64,000 nucleotides of DNA from Trueperaceae bacterium (GTDB lineage Bacteria; Deinococcota; Deinococci; Deinococcales; Trueperaceae). The translations under genes and the position numbers were made by a program. The stretch covers positions 1 through 64,000 of the forward strand of contig DASVCN010000028.1 of assembly GCA_036381595.1 (NCBI GenBank), written 5' to 3'. Below the pieces are notes generated by a model that saw nothing but the letters and a program-made list of their open reading frames with translations, was not told the origin of the DNA and made no database searches. This document shows positions 32,950 through 42,330 of this stretch, one piece after another. How positions within the stretch are numbered: the first letter of the stretch is position 1; every line of letters begins with the position of its first letter.

Positions 32950-33891
32950 CTACTCGTACCTGAGCCTCAGCACGATGTCCTGCGGGTAGTTGCCGAACGC
33001 GCGGCCGAAGATGTTGATGCCGCCCACGTGGCGGGCGTCGGCATCTATGCCGATGCGAACGGTGACGAACTCGCTGGCCTCCAGATCGAGGTCGCTCAGC
33101 GTCATTTCAGTCGCCGAGAGGCCGTCGACGAAGCTGCCCGCCTCGGTTACCTGCCACAATTTGAGCAGCCCGTACTGGGAGCTGTGGGTCTCCCACCAGT
33201 CGGGGGTCAACCGTCCGCGCTGACCGCCGAAGTCGGCGGGACTCGTCCAGGTTCCCACCTCCACGCCGTTGATCCAGACGGTGATGTCCGAGGGCCAGTC
33301 GTCGTGATGGAGAGGCGCCTCGCTGCACACCTCCAGCGCCACCTGCACGCTTTCGACCCTCGCTGTAGATGGCAGCCTTTTCGGGAAGCGGTATTCGACG
33401 TAGCCCCGGTGGAACCAGAGCAGCTGCGCATCGACCCTGCTCGGTTCGTAGAAGGAGGCCGGGTCGTCGAAGAGCCCGATGATCCCGGTCTCGCTGGCGA
33501 GTCCGCAGGTGGGCTGGACGTTGCAGTCGACGTAAGCGCCGATCGGCATGTGCGTTTCGACCTGCTTCCCTGCTGTTCCCTGGTGTGTGGGCAACTGTAG
33601 GTGCAGGCGATCGAACGCCCTGGTGCAGACCTTCTGCGAACCGCGTGCCGCTGGGCGGTGCTCGGTAAGGAGGAGGCCGGCGCCCTCGAGCAGGCTCACG
33701 TGCGAATTCGCTGTACTGATGGGAACGCCGAGTGCCTCGGCGATCTCGGTGACGTTCATCAGCCGGTCCCCCAGTAGCCGCAGGATCCTCAGCCGGGGTT
33801 TGGACGCGAGGGCCCTGAAGAGCGGTGCAAGGGTCTCGTCGTCAACGTCCTCGTGGAAGATCAACTCCCTCTCCCGGGCCACTCTGTCCAT
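32950..33891 (-). CDS. ArsR-like regulator with a large C-terminal sensor domain
   Basis: 313 residues. An N-terminal winged helix (LFRALASKPRLRILRLLGDR, then NVTEIAEALGVPISTANSHV) is followed by about 200 residues with MPIGAYVDCNVQPTCGLASE and FEPS-like beta-sandwich features. This two-part type is found next to glycosidase genes and may sense a carbohydrate; classic ArsR cysteine metal sites are absent. GAGGGG precedes ATG 33891. It is divergent from the GH2 operon, with an operator between. Confidence 0.78.
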   Translation of the reverse strand: MDRVARERELIFHEDVDDETLAPLFRALASKPRLRILRLLGDRLMNVTEIAEALGVPISTANSHVSLLEGAGLLLTEHRPAARGSQKVCTRAFDRLHLQLPTHQGTAGKQVETHMPIGAYVDCNVQPTCGLASETGIIGLFDDPASFYEPSRVDAQLLWFHRGYVEYRFPKRLPSTARVESVQVALEVCSEAPLHHDDWPSDITVWINGVEVGTWTSPADFGGQRGRLTPDWWETHSSQYGLLKLWQVTEAGSFVDGLSATEMTLSDLDLEASEFVTVRIGIDADARHVGGINIFGRAFGNYPQDIVLRLRYE

Positions 33892-33973
33892 CGATATCCC
33901 CTCGAAGTCGCACGATTTCCTCTAACAATATTCGCGACAATGCGGGGCTTTCAACCCGGGGAACTCGCTCATA

Positions 33974-34003
33974 TTGACCAGGGCAGGTGACCACACATAC
34001 AGT
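33974..34003 (+). promoter_or_regulatory. promoter of the GH2-ABC-GH1-GH43 operon
   Basis: TTGACC (33974-33979), an 18-bp spacer, then TACAGT (33998-34003). The transcript would start near 34010, inside the palindrome that follows. Confidence 0.5.
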
Positions 34004-34022
34004 TGTCGTTAAGTAACAACAA
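34003..34022. promoter_or_regulatory. candidate operator of the ArsR-like regulator
   Basis: TTGTCGTTA and TAACAACAA are inverted repeats (8 of 9) around AG. It begins at the end of the -10 and covers the predicted transcript start. A related TTGTCG element lies near the regulator's own promoter around 33927-33944. Confidence 0.5.
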
Positions 34023-34051
34023 GTTTCGTGAAAGTGAGCGAAGGGAAGCCG

Positions 34052-35848
34052 ATGAGCTTCACGACTCCCGAAGGGACGGCAGGGCGCGCCGTCCGAAGAG
34101 AAGACGGCGACTTCGACTACCCGCGGCCTCAGTTCCGCAGGGAGCGTTGGATGTCGCTCGACGGTACCTGGTCGTTCGCCCGTACCTCGGAACGCCGACC
34201 GGAGCGGGTGCGGTGGAACGAGCGGATCGAGGTCCCCTACCCGCCGGAGTCGCAGCTTTCCGGTCTATCCGTCCGCGACGAGATGCCGGTCGTCTGGTAC
34301 GCCCGCAGCTTCGCGATCCCTGGCGAGTGGGCCGATGAGCGCCTGTTGCTCCACTTCGGCGCCGTGGACTACCGCGCCGAGGTGTGGCTGAACGGCCACC
34401 GGGCGGGCGTCCACGAAGGCGGCTACACCCCGTTCACCATCGATATAACCGAGCTGCTCGTCGACTCTGCCGAGCAGCGGTTGCTCGTGAGGGTCGAGGA
34501 TCCGCCCGCCGATCTGCATCAGCCCCGCGGCAAGCAGGACTGGCAGCCACGGCCGCACAGCATCTGGTATCCGCGCACAACCGGGATCTGGCAGCCGGTG
34601 TGGCTGGAACCGGTCTCTCGAAGCTACATCCGGTCGCTGCGCCTGACCCCACGCCTCGAGGAGTTCGCCGTCGCCCTCGAGCTCGAGATCGCCGGAGAAC
34701 ACGAGGGACTGGAGGTCGAGTTCGAACTTTCGCTCCACGGTGAGCTGCTCGCCCGGAGCGATGCTGCGCTACTGGCCCGCCGCTCCAGACACACGATCCA
34801 CCTCGACGACCCCGGGATAGACGACGCGCGCAACGAACTGCTCTGGAGTCCGGAGCGACCTACACTCCTCGACCTCACCATCACGCTGCGGCAGGGCAGC
34901 GAGGCGGTCGACAGGGTCGAGAGCTATACCGGCCTGCGGAGCGTCGAAGCCAGAGAGGGCCGTTTCTTCCTCAACGGGCGCCCCTACTTCCAGCGACTCG
35001 TGCTCGATCAGGGCTACTGGAACGAGAGCCTCCTGGCTGCCCCCTCGCCGGACGCCCTCAGGGCCGACGTCGAGCTTGCCAAGGCGATGGGCTTCAACGG
35101 CGTCCGCAAACATCAGAAGCTCGAGGACCCGCGCTACCTGTACTGGGCCGACAAGCTGGGTCTGCTGGTATGGAACGAGCTGCCCAGCGCCTACAGTTTC
35201 GGCTTCACGAGCTCCAGCAGGCTGGTTCACGCCTGCACCGAAGCGGTCGAGCGGGATTACAACCATCCTTGCGTGGTCGTGTGGGTGCCGTTCAACGAGT
35301 CCTGGGGGGTTCCCGACCTGCCGAAATCGGCTCCCCAGCGCCACCTGGTCACGGCGGTCTACCACCTCTTGCGCGCCCTCGATGGCAGCCGCGTGGTCGT
35401 CGACAACGACGGATGGGAGCACGGTCTTACCGACCTGTTCACCATCCACGATTACAGCCGGGACCCGGACGATCTCATCCGCCGCTACGGCGACCTCTCC
35501 CGCCTACGTGACCAGGGGGCCGGAAATATGCCGGCCGGCCGGGTTCTCGGCCTGGCCGGAGCTGAATCGCCCGCGGCCGTCCTGATCTCCGAATTCGGAG
35601 GGATCAGGTTCGCCGACGCCGACGGCGGCGGCTGGGGCTACAGCGAGGCGGACTCGGCAAGCGACCTGCTGCAGAGGCTGGGCGAACTGGTCACCTCGCT
35701 GACCACCAGCGACGCCGTGGTCGGCTACTGCTACACCCAGTTCAGCGACACCTTCCAGGAGCAGAACGGCCTGCTCTTCGCCGATCGTCGTCCCAAGGTT
35801 CCTTTGTCCTCGCTCGCAGAGGTCTTCACGAAGGGAGGTCGGGGCTGA
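34052..35848 (+). CDS. glycoside hydrolase family 2
   Basis: 598 residues. Domains: N-terminal jelly roll (FRRERWMSLDGTWSFA, LNGHRAGVHEGGYTPF), an Ig-like middle (about 195-300) and a TIM barrel (about 300-598). Acid/base is E416 (PFNESWG), nucleophile E514 (LISEFGG). Candidates: beta-galactosidase, mannosidase, glucuronidase or arabinosidase; the substrate cannot be read. No signal peptide. ATG 34052 has AAGGGAA; in-frame GTG 34028 is possible. It opens the polysaccharide-use operon. Confidence 0.9.
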   Translation: MSFTTPEGTAGRAVRREDGDFDYPRPQFRRERWMSLDGTWSFARTSERRPERVRWNERIEVPYPPESQLSGLSVRDEMPVVWYARSFAIPGEWADERLLLHFGAVDYRAEVWLNGHRAGVHEGGYTPFTIDITELLVDSAEQRLLVRVEDPPADLHQPRGKQDWQPRPHSIWYPRTTGIWQPVWLEPVSRSYIRSLRLTPRLEEFAVALELEIAGEHEGLEVEFELSLHGELLARSDAALLARRSRHTIHLDDPGIDDARNELLWSPERPTLLDLTITLRQGSEAVDRVESYTGLRSVEAREGRFFLNGRPYFQRLVLDQGYWNESLLAAPSPDALRADVELAKAMGFNGVRKHQKLEDPRYLYWADKLGLLVWNELPSAYSFGFTSSSRLVHACTEAVERDYNHPCVVVWVPFNESWGVPDLPKSAPQRHLVTAVYHLLRALDGSRVVVDNDGWEHGLTDLFTIHDYSRDPDDLIRRYGDLSRLRDQGAGNMPAGRVLGLAGAESPAAVLISEFGGIRFADADGGGWGYSEADSASDLLQRLGELVTSLTTSDAVVGYCYTQFSDTFQEQNGLLFADRRPKVPLSSLAEVFTKGGRG

Positions 35849-35921
35849 GCAGCATGAGGTTCTCGCGGCCACCAACCTCGGTGGGCCGTCCGACCAGTCG
35901 CATCAGTTGGTAGGAGGAAGC

Positions 35922-37250
35922 ATGGTACAGGGGATTACACGAAACGCTCGTCTCGCACTGCTGATGGTCGTGGGCCTGGTGTGCGGCACCGTGGCCTTCT
36001 CCCAGGTCCAGATCGACTACTGGCACGGTTTCACCGGGCCAGACCTCCCGGTGATGGAAGGTCTCGTCGCCGAGTTCAACGAGACCCACCCCGATATCGA
36101 GGTCACCCCGCAGGCGATACCCTGGGGGAACCTCTTCCAGCAGATAGAGCCTTCGGTTGCAGCCGGACGAGCTCCCGACGTGGTGGCCGTGAACGAGGAC
36201 GTCATCACCGGCTTCATCATGCGGGGGGCGTTGGCCCAGATCACGCCTGAGGAGCTCTCCAGCCACGAGATCGACGCCGAACGCTTCTACGAGTCGCTGT
36301 GGAACATCGGCACTGTCGACGGGGCTGTGTACGGCGTGCCGATCCACTCGGTGATGCTCGTCATGTACTACAACAAGAGCCTCTTCGAGGAGGCGGGACT
36401 CGACCCCGAGAACCCGCCGCAGGACCGGGAGGCGTTCCTTGCCGCGGCCCGCGCCCTGACGGTCGATTCGGCCGGACGGCACCCTGGCGATGAGGGCTTC
36501 GACCACGACGACCTGGCTCAGTGGGCGGTCGGGGTTCCCACGCCCTGGATGGGCGGGACGATCGCCTATTCGGTCGCCGCTCAGAACGGCGTCACGTTCG
36601 TGGGCCCTGCATCGGAAGATTACGCGGTCAACTTCAACTCCGAGGGCGGCAAGGAAGCTGTCCAGTTCCTGGTCGACCTCGTCGATGAGCACCAGGTATC
36701 GCCTGCCAACGCTACCGAGCAGAGCGAGATCGACGCGTTCCGTCAGGGCAAGGCGGCGATGAACTTCAACGGCGTCTGGATGCTGACCCAGTACCAGAAT
36801 CAGGATGGCCTCGACTTCGGCGTGGCGCCGCTGCCCAATCTGGGAACCGGTGACTACAAGGTATGGGGCGGAGCCTCCTACCTGGTGATGCCGATGCAGA
36901 GACGCGGCGATCCCGAGGAGCGCGAGGCGGCTCTCACCTTCATCAGCTGGATGACGCAAGCGGAGCAGAACCTCAAGTGGACTGCCGGGGGCAGTCTGCC
37001 CACGCAACCAGCCGTAGCCGACCATCCCGACTATCAGGAACACCCGATGACCGCCGTCCGCGACGCTCTGCCCGATACCTACATCCTCGCCGGGTTCCCG
37101 TTCGTCGCGCAGCTTCGTGCGGCCTGGGATGCCGGCTTCGAGGCGGCACTGCTGGGCGACAAGAGCGTCGATCAGGCGCTCGACGACGCTGCCGCGGAGG
37201 CCTCAGCGCGAATCGAGGATGGCCTGCAGAGCCTTCCCCCGCGAGATTGA
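35922..37250 (+). CDS. carbohydrate ABC substrate-binding protein
   Basis: 442 residues with a signal peptide (ALLMVVGLVCGTVAFSQ). Fold of family-1 sugar-binding proteins: IDYWHGFTGPDLPVMEGLVA, FNETHPDIEVTPQAIPWGN and AAGRAPDVVAVNED. Distinct from the UgpB-type at 28945. TAGGAGG precedes ATG 35922. It would bind an oligosaccharide (perhaps an arabino- or xylo-oligomer, inferred from GH43 and GH1 neighbours). Confidence 0.92.
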   Translation: MVQGITRNARLALLMVVGLVCGTVAFSQVQIDYWHGFTGPDLPVMEGLVAEFNETHPDIEVTPQAIPWGNLFQQIEPSVAAGRAPDVVAVNEDVITGFIMRGALAQITPEELSSHEIDAERFYESLWNIGTVDGAVYGVPIHSVMLVMYYNKSLFEEAGLDPENPPQDREAFLAAARALTVDSAGRHPGDEGFDHDDLAQWAVGVPTPWMGGTIAYSVAAQNGVTFVGPASEDYAVNFNSEGGKEAVQFLVDLVDEHQVSPANATEQSEIDAFRQGKAAMNFNGVWMLTQYQNQDGLDFGVAPLPNLGTGDYKVWGGASYLVMPMQRRGDPEEREAALTFISWMTQAEQNLKWTAGGSLPTQPAVADHPDYQEHPMTAVRDALPDTYILAGFPFVAQLRAAWDAGFEAALLGDKSVDQALDDAAAEASARIEDGLQSLPPRD

Positions 37251-37264
37251 CCTTCGAGACCGAG

Positions 37265-37286
37265 GGGGGTGGCCCCGGCCACCCCC
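37265..37286 (+). other. strong intra-operon hairpin after the second SBP gene
   Basis: GGGGGTGGCC and GGCCACCCCC form a perfect 10-bp stem with a CC loop, 14 nt after the stop and 25 nt before the permease ATG. No U-tract. Same position as the hairpin after the first SBP. Confidence 0.65.
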
Positions 37287-37311
37287 GACATCCGACGGAA
37301 GGAGCAGATCC

Positions 37312-38247
37312 ATGACCCTCAGCCATCCGAAGCGTCCGGCTCTGCTTCGCCTCGACGACCGTAATCCGCTCGTTCCTTACCTCTATCTACTGCCGCACGC
37401 GGTCCTCTTCCTTATCTTCATCGTCTTCCCCATCGGTTTCGGCATCTTCGTGAGCCTCCACCGCTGGAATCTGCTCTCGGACCAACAGGTATTCGTGGGA
37501 CTCGATCACTACCGGTCTCTCTTCACGCCCGGTAGCCCCGAGGCCCGGTTCTTCTGGAAGACACTCCTCAACACGATCCTCTTCGTCGTGATCACGGTGC
37601 CGTTGCTCATCGCCTGCGCGATCGGGCTAGCCCTGCTGCTCCACAAGCCGATCTGGGGACGCGGCTTCTTCCGCACCGTTTTCTTCCTGCCCACGATCCT
37701 GGCGGTATCGATAATGGGCCTGCTCTGGAAGTGGATGTTCGAGAACGGAAGCGGGCTGATCAACGTGATCCTGGATCAGTTGCCGCTGCTCGACACGGTG
37801 CCGTTCCTCACCACGGTCGGCTGGGCCTGGGTACCCATCATCGTGGGCACCCTCTGGTGGACGGTCGGATTCAACATGGTGCTCTACTCTGCAGCCCTCG
37901 CCGCTGTTCCTCAGGCCTACTACGACGCTGCCCAGCTCGACGGGGCAGGCAGATGGGCGCAGTTCCGGCACGTGACCTGGCCCATGCTCACACCGGTAAC
38001 CATCTTCACCGCCGTGACCAGCACCATCGCCAGCTTCCAACTCTTCGGCCAGTCGCACGTCATCACCGCCGGCGGTCCGCTCCGCTCGACTCAGAGCGTG
38101 ATGATGTATATCACCGAAGAAGCCTTCACCAACTTCCAGTTCTCCTCGGCCGCCGCCATGTCGATGGTCTTCGGCCTGGCGCTGCTGCTCATCTCGGTGT
38201 TCCAGTTCCGGCTCCTGTTGCGCGATACCGGCCGAGGAGCCGACTGA
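37312..38247 (+). CDS. sugar ABC permease, MalF type
   Basis: 311 residues, six helices. The first helix is LYLLPHAVLFLIFIVFPIGF and the EAA loop is PQAYYDAAQLDGAGRWAQFR. AAGGAG precedes ATG 37312. It pairs with the next gene. Confidence 0.92.
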   Translation: MTLSHPKRPALLRLDDRNPLVPYLYLLPHAVLFLIFIVFPIGFGIFVSLHRWNLLSDQQVFVGLDHYRSLFTPGSPEARFFWKTLLNTILFVVITVPLLIACAIGLALLLHKPIWGRGFFRTVFFLPTILAVSIMGLLWKWMFENGSGLINVILDQLPLLDTVPFLTTVGWAWVPIIVGTLWWTVGFNMVLYSAALAAVPQAYYDAAQLDGAGRWAQFRHVTWPMLTPVTIFTAVTSTIASFQLFGQSHVITAGGPLRSTQSVMMYITEEAFTNFQFSSAAAMSMVFGLALLLISVFQFRLLLRDTGRGAD

Positions 38248-39125
38248 TGGCGACCGTCGCACGCAGCGGACGGACCGCGCGCGTTACCACCCGAAGCCGA
38301 CGACGACTGCCGCGCGGGATAAGCCGCTTCCTCACCCTCTCTATCCTCGCGCTCCTCTTCCTCGCCCCCATCTACTGGATGGCCTCGACCTCGCTCAAGC
38401 CGGAGTCCGATACCGTCGCCCGGCCCGTCCAGTGGATCCCCGAGAACCCGACCCTCGAGAACTACCGCGACATCCTCGCCTCGCCCACCGCTTCATTCCT
38501 CCGCTGGACCTGGAATTCGCTCTTCACCAGCGTCTGCTTCAGCCTGCTGACCGTGCTCCTGGGCGTCCTCACCGCCTACCCGCTGGCCCGGATGAAGTTC
38601 CCCGGCCGGCAGGTCTGGTTCTGGACCCTGCTGGCCAGCATGATGGTGCCCGGCATCATCTTCCTGATCCCCCACTACCTGATGATGATCCGCTTCAACT
38701 GGATCGACACCTACAACGCCCTCATCTGGCCGGGAGTTCCAGGTGCATTCGGCGTGTTCCTGATGCGCCAGTTCCTCGTCTCCATTCCACGCGAGCTCGA
38801 GGAGGCCGCCAGGCTCGACGGCGCGAACAGCTTGCAGATCCTCTGTTACGTACTGCTCCCCTTCCTCGTCGCTCCGATGGCGGCGCTCGCCCTCTTCAGT
38901 TTCATGGCCTGTTGGAACAACTACGTGTGGCCCCTGTTCGTGGTTCATGGCGAAATGCAGACGCTGCCGGTCGCCATCACCACCTTCTCGAGCCGCTACT
39001 GGACCGCGTACGGCAAGCTCATGGCCGGCACCGCCATCGCCAGCCTGCCTGTCCTGGTCGCCTTCCTGCTGGCGCAACCCTACTTCATCAAGGGCATGTC
39101 GTTGACCGGCCTCAAGGACGATTGA
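38247..39125 (+). CDS. sugar ABC permease, MalG type
   Basis: 292 residues, six helices with a basic N-terminus (ARVTTRSRRRLPRG). EAA loop: PRELEEAARLDGANSLQILC. ATG overlaps the previous stop (TGATG), and the next gene begins 1 nt after its stop, so it is tightly coupled. Confidence 0.92.
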   Translation: MATVARSGRTARVTTRSRRRLPRGISRFLTLSILALLFLAPIYWMASTSLKPESDTVARPVQWIPENPTLENYRDILASPTASFLRWTWNSLFTSVCFSLLTVLLGVLTAYPLARMKFPGRQVWFWTLLASMMVPGIIFLIPHYLMMIRFNWIDTYNALIWPGVPGAFGVFLMRQFLVSIPRELEEAARLDGANSLQILCYVLLPFLVAPMAALALFSFMACWNNYVWPLFVVHGEMQTLPVAITTFSSRYWTAYGKLMAGTAIASLPVLVAFLLAQPYFIKGMSLTGLKDD

Positions 39126-39126
39126 C

Positions 39127-40323
39127 GTGGCGAAGTCGGCATCGATCGGCAACGACCTCCGCTGGATCGTCGGCATCGAGAACGCCTTCATCCCCGACAT
39201 GGGAGTCGACGAACTGAGCTGGACCCGCCACCGCGACCGGTGGCGCGAGGACCTGCAGCTGGCGCGTGACGTGGGGGCCTCAGCCGTCCGCTACGGGATC
39301 ACCTGGCCCGAGCTGGAGCCCCGCCCCGGGGAATTCGACTGGACCTGGTGCGACCTGGTCGTGGACGAGTTCCAGTCGGTCGGGCTCGAACCGATCTGGG
39401 ACATGGTCCACTTCGGAGTTCCCGCCTGGCTCGAAGGTGGCTTCCTCGACCCCGAGTTCCCCTCGGCCTTCGCTGGCTTCTGCCGCGAGTTCGCCGGACG
39501 CTACCGCGGCGCGGTGGAGAAGCTGACGCCGTTGAACGAGCCGTACATCACCACCTACTTCCGGGCCGGCTGGGGAATCTGGCCACCTCACCTGAAGGGA
39601 CGGGAGGGCTTCGTACGCATGCTGCACGCGGTCGTCGAGGCTCTGCGCTGTGGCATAAGGGCGATCGGCGCGGCCAACCCCAAGGCCGAGATCTGGCTGA
39701 ACGATGGCGCTGATACCTACCACCCCGGTTCGCCAGAGCTGAAAGCCGTCGCTCGACAGCGGACCGAAGAACGCTACGCGGCCTTCGATCTGCTCCTGGG
39801 CCTCACCCAGCCGGGCAGCGAGACGTACGAGTGGCTGCACGAGGCCGGCTATCCCGCTGAGGCCCTTCGCCACGAGCCGGTCGAGATCGATGTGATCGGG
39901 CTCGACTACTACCCCGACACGGAACACGACATCTCAACAGGTCCCGAGGGCGAGATGCGGATCGAACCGGCCAGAGAGCCGTTGGGGGTAGGCGCCACTC
40001 TGCTCGATTACTGGCGCCGTTACGGTGTTCCCCTGTTCATCGCCGAGTCGAGCCACTCCGGCACCGAAGAGGAGCGCATCGCCTGGATCGACTACAACCT
40101 CGGCGAGATCGCCTATGCCCGAGATGGAGGTGCAGAGGTGATCGGATACACCTGGTGGCCGCTCTTCGACCACATCGACTGGAACACGCTGTTGCGGGAA
40201 CGCAGCGGGTTCGTCTGTCCCGCCGGTCTCTACCACCTCCGCCCAAGCGAGGCGCACCGCCACGAAACCGGGGCCTCACGCGCCTATCGGCAGCGGGCGA
40301 CCGGAACAAGGGCGCAGACATGA
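39127..40323 (+). CDS. glycoside hydrolase family 1-like beta-glycosidase
   Basis: 398 residues, about 50 fewer than a usual GH1. TIM barrel with E138 as acid/base (KLTPLNEPYIT) and E307 as nucleophile (PLFIAESSHSG; canonical is TENG). SAVRYGITWPELEP and IDVIGLDYYP are conserved stretches. No signal peptide, so it probably cleaves imported oligosaccharides. A related clan-A family is possible because the nucleophile motif differs. Confidence 0.82.
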   Translation: MAKSASIGNDLRWIVGIENAFIPDMGVDELSWTRHRDRWREDLQLARDVGASAVRYGITWPELEPRPGEFDWTWCDLVVDEFQSVGLEPIWDMVHFGVPAWLEGGFLDPEFPSAFAGFCREFAGRYRGAVEKLTPLNEPYITTYFRAGWGIWPPHLKGREGFVRMLHAVVEALRCGIRAIGAANPKAEIWLNDGADTYHPGSPELKAVARQRTEERYAAFDLLLGLTQPGSETYEWLHEAGYPAEALRHEPVEIDVIGLDYYPDTEHDISTGPEGEMRIEPAREPLGVGATLLDYWRRYGVPLFIAESSHSGTEEERIAWIDYNLGEIAYARDGGAEVIGYTWWPLFDHIDWNTLLRERSGFVCPAGLYHLRPSEAHRHETGASRAYRQRATGTRAQT

Positions 40324-41333
40324 TCGTTAAACGGATCCTGATGATCGCCACGTTGCTGACGGCTGGCGGCAGCTTCGCGCGATCCCCCGGCGCCACCTAC
40401 ATCAATCCGGTCGTGCTCCCCACGGCCGCGGATCCGACGGTCCTGCGCGCACACGACGGCCTCTTCTACCTGATCGCCACCCAGGACAGTTGGGACGGCC
40501 GCGTAGAACACTTCCTGCCCATCTTCCGCTCCCCGAACCTCGTCGACTGGGAGTTCGTTGGCGACGTCTTCACCCTTCCCCCTGCCTGGAAGTCCGGTGG
40601 TTTCCTCTGGGCGCCCGACCTCAGCTACCAGGACGGCACCTACTACCTCTACTACTCCTACTCCCGCTGGGGCGACGACAACCCGTGCATCGGCCTGGCC
40701 ACCGCCCCGCACCCGACGGGACCGTGGGAGGATCTGGGGAGACCCGTCTTCTGTTCGGACGATATAGGGGTCGAGAACTCGATAGACCCGTTCGCCTGGT
40801 ACGAGGATGGCGAGCGGACCCTCGTCTGGGGAAGCTTCCACGGCATCCACGCGGTTGCTCTCGACGAAACCGGCAGCAGCGCAACCGGTGAGCCGGTCCT
40901 CCTGGCCGACACCCGGTTCGAGGCCCCGTACCTGATCGAGCGCAACGGCTACTACTACCTCTTCCTATCCTCCGGTTCCTGTTGCGAGGGTGCGGCGAGT
41001 ACCTACATCACCTGGGTGGGACGGTCACGCGAGTTGCTGGGTCCTTACGAGGACTCCATCGGACGCGACTTGCGCTACGGCGGCGGGGAGGTGGTGCTAT
41101 ACCGCAACGATGAGTGGGTGGGACCGGGTCACAACGCGATCGTCAGAGACGACGCCGGCACCGACTGGATCGTCTATCACGCGATCTCCCCGGACGAGCC
41201 GTTCCTTCCCGGGGGCGCCACCCGCAGGCCCGCCCTGATCGACCCTATCGATTGGCAGGATGGCTGGCCCACCGTTCACGATGGGGTCGGACCCAGCAGC
41301 TGGCGCTTGGCCGCTCCGACGATCGGCGACTGA
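40320..41333 (+). CDS. glycoside hydrolase family 43
   Basis: 337 residues with a signal-like N-terminus (MIVKRILMIATLLTAGGSFA). Five-bladed propeller motifs: base D38 (TAADPTVLRAHDG), D156 (ENSIDPFAWYED), and acid E201 (DTRFEAPYLIE). GH43 are arabinanases, arabinofuranosidases or xylosidases. It overlaps the GH1 gene by 4 nt (ATGA). The only enzyme of the operon likely to be exported, so it may start polymer breakdown. Confidence 0.92.
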   Translation: MIVKRILMIATLLTAGGSFARSPGATYINPVVLPTAADPTVLRAHDGLFYLIATQDSWDGRVEHFLPIFRSPNLVDWEFVGDVFTLPPAWKSGGFLWAPDLSYQDGTYYLYYSYSRWGDDNPCIGLATAPHPTGPWEDLGRPVFCSDDIGVENSIDPFAWYEDGERTLVWGSFHGIHAVALDETGSSATGEPVLLADTRFEAPYLIERNGYYYLFLSSGSCCEGAASTYITWVGRSRELLGPYEDSIGRDLRYGGGEVVLYRNDEWVGPGHNAIVRDDAGTDWIVYHAISPDEPFLPGGATRRPALIDPIDWQDGWPTVHDGVGPSSWRLAAPTIGD

Positions 41334-41340
41334 GCAGCCG

Positions 41341-42330
41341 CTACTTGGTACTGGTCACCAGCGGCGCCTGAGGACGTCTGAGCGTTTCCCGTCGCGCCAA
41401 CCTCTCGGCCGCCATCAGGCTGGCCAGATAGCGCCTGGCGGTCACGGCGATCAGTCGCGGCCTGCGAAGGAGCATCTTCAGTACGAAACGCCACCTCACC
41501 TCATGGCGTACCTCGAGGATCTTGCGCCGCAGCAGCGTTGCCGAGTAGCCGATCTCGATGAGCTTGACGAACGCCTCGGGGACCTGAGCGAAGCGGAAGC
41601 GGGTGTAGAGTTCCACGTCCGATTCGAAGAAGTGCCTGCCGCCGATCATCTCGAGCATGGGCTGGTGAGTCACCGCCATCCTGCCGTTGCGAGCGCAGTA
41701 GCCACTGATGAAAAGCTGCATCGTAAGGTTCTTGGAGGCATCCGGCCACCTCGACAGCGCTTCGCGCGCATCGCGGCTCCGGTAGACCACGGCGGTGGTG
41801 AGCGCCAGGCCGCCCCAGCGCGAGGGCTGCCGCTCGGCGAGGTACTTCTCGAACAGCAGAGCGCCGTTCTCGACGTTCTCATCACACTCGTTCTCGAAGC
41901 AGCGCCTGAACTTGCGTTTACCGGTTCGGTGGTGCCTGGTCGAGAAGTTCAGCAGTATCAACGCCAGGTTGGAGTTGGCATCGATGAGTTCGAGCACCTT
42001 CCCGACCGCATCCTCGTCGATCTCATCGTCGTCGCTTACGGTCCAGACGTACTCCCCGCCGGCGTTGCTGATGCAGTAGATGATGTTGCGGATGGCTCCG
42101 ACATTCCGCGGCTGGACGACGTGCCTCACTGCGAGGTCGCCGCCACCGAGCTGTTCGACATGCCGTTCGATCACGTCAGCCGTGTCGTCGGTCGAGGCGT
42201 TGTCACAGATGAGTAGTTCGCACTCGGATTCGTAACCCTTGATGGCCCGAGCGAGCCAGCACAGCTGCTCGTCGAGCAGGCGAGCTCGATTGAACGTTGG
42301 AATTGCGATCGTCAGTTTTCTTCCAGGCAC
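41341..42330 (-). CDS. glycosyltransferase family 2
   Basis: 329 residues. GT-A fold: LTIAIPTFNRARLLDEQLCW, LLICDNASTDDTADVIE, then AIRNIIYCISNAGGEYVWTV and SDDDEIDEDAV, with DDD as the metal-sugar nucleotide DxD site. The C-terminal helices are basic. It adds a sugar from a nucleotide donor to an envelope acceptor. GTG 42330 is preferred (GGGGG upstream); GTG 42357 is another. Confidence 0.85.
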   Translation of the reverse strand: MPGRKLTIAIPTFNRARLLDEQLCWLARAIKGYESECELLICDNASTDDTADVIERHVEQLGGGDLAVRHVVQPRNVGAIRNIIYCISNAGGEYVWTVSDDDEIDEDAVGKVLELIDANSNLALILLNFSTRHHRTGKRKFRRCFENECDENVENGALLFEKYLAERQPSRWGGLALTTAVVYRSRDAREALSRWPDASKNLTMQLFISGYCARNGRMAVTHQPMLEMIGGRHFFESDVELYTRFRFAQVPEAFVKLIEIGYSATLLRRKILEVRHEVRWRFVLKMLLRRPRLIAVTARRYLASLMAAERLARRETLRRPQAPLVTSTK

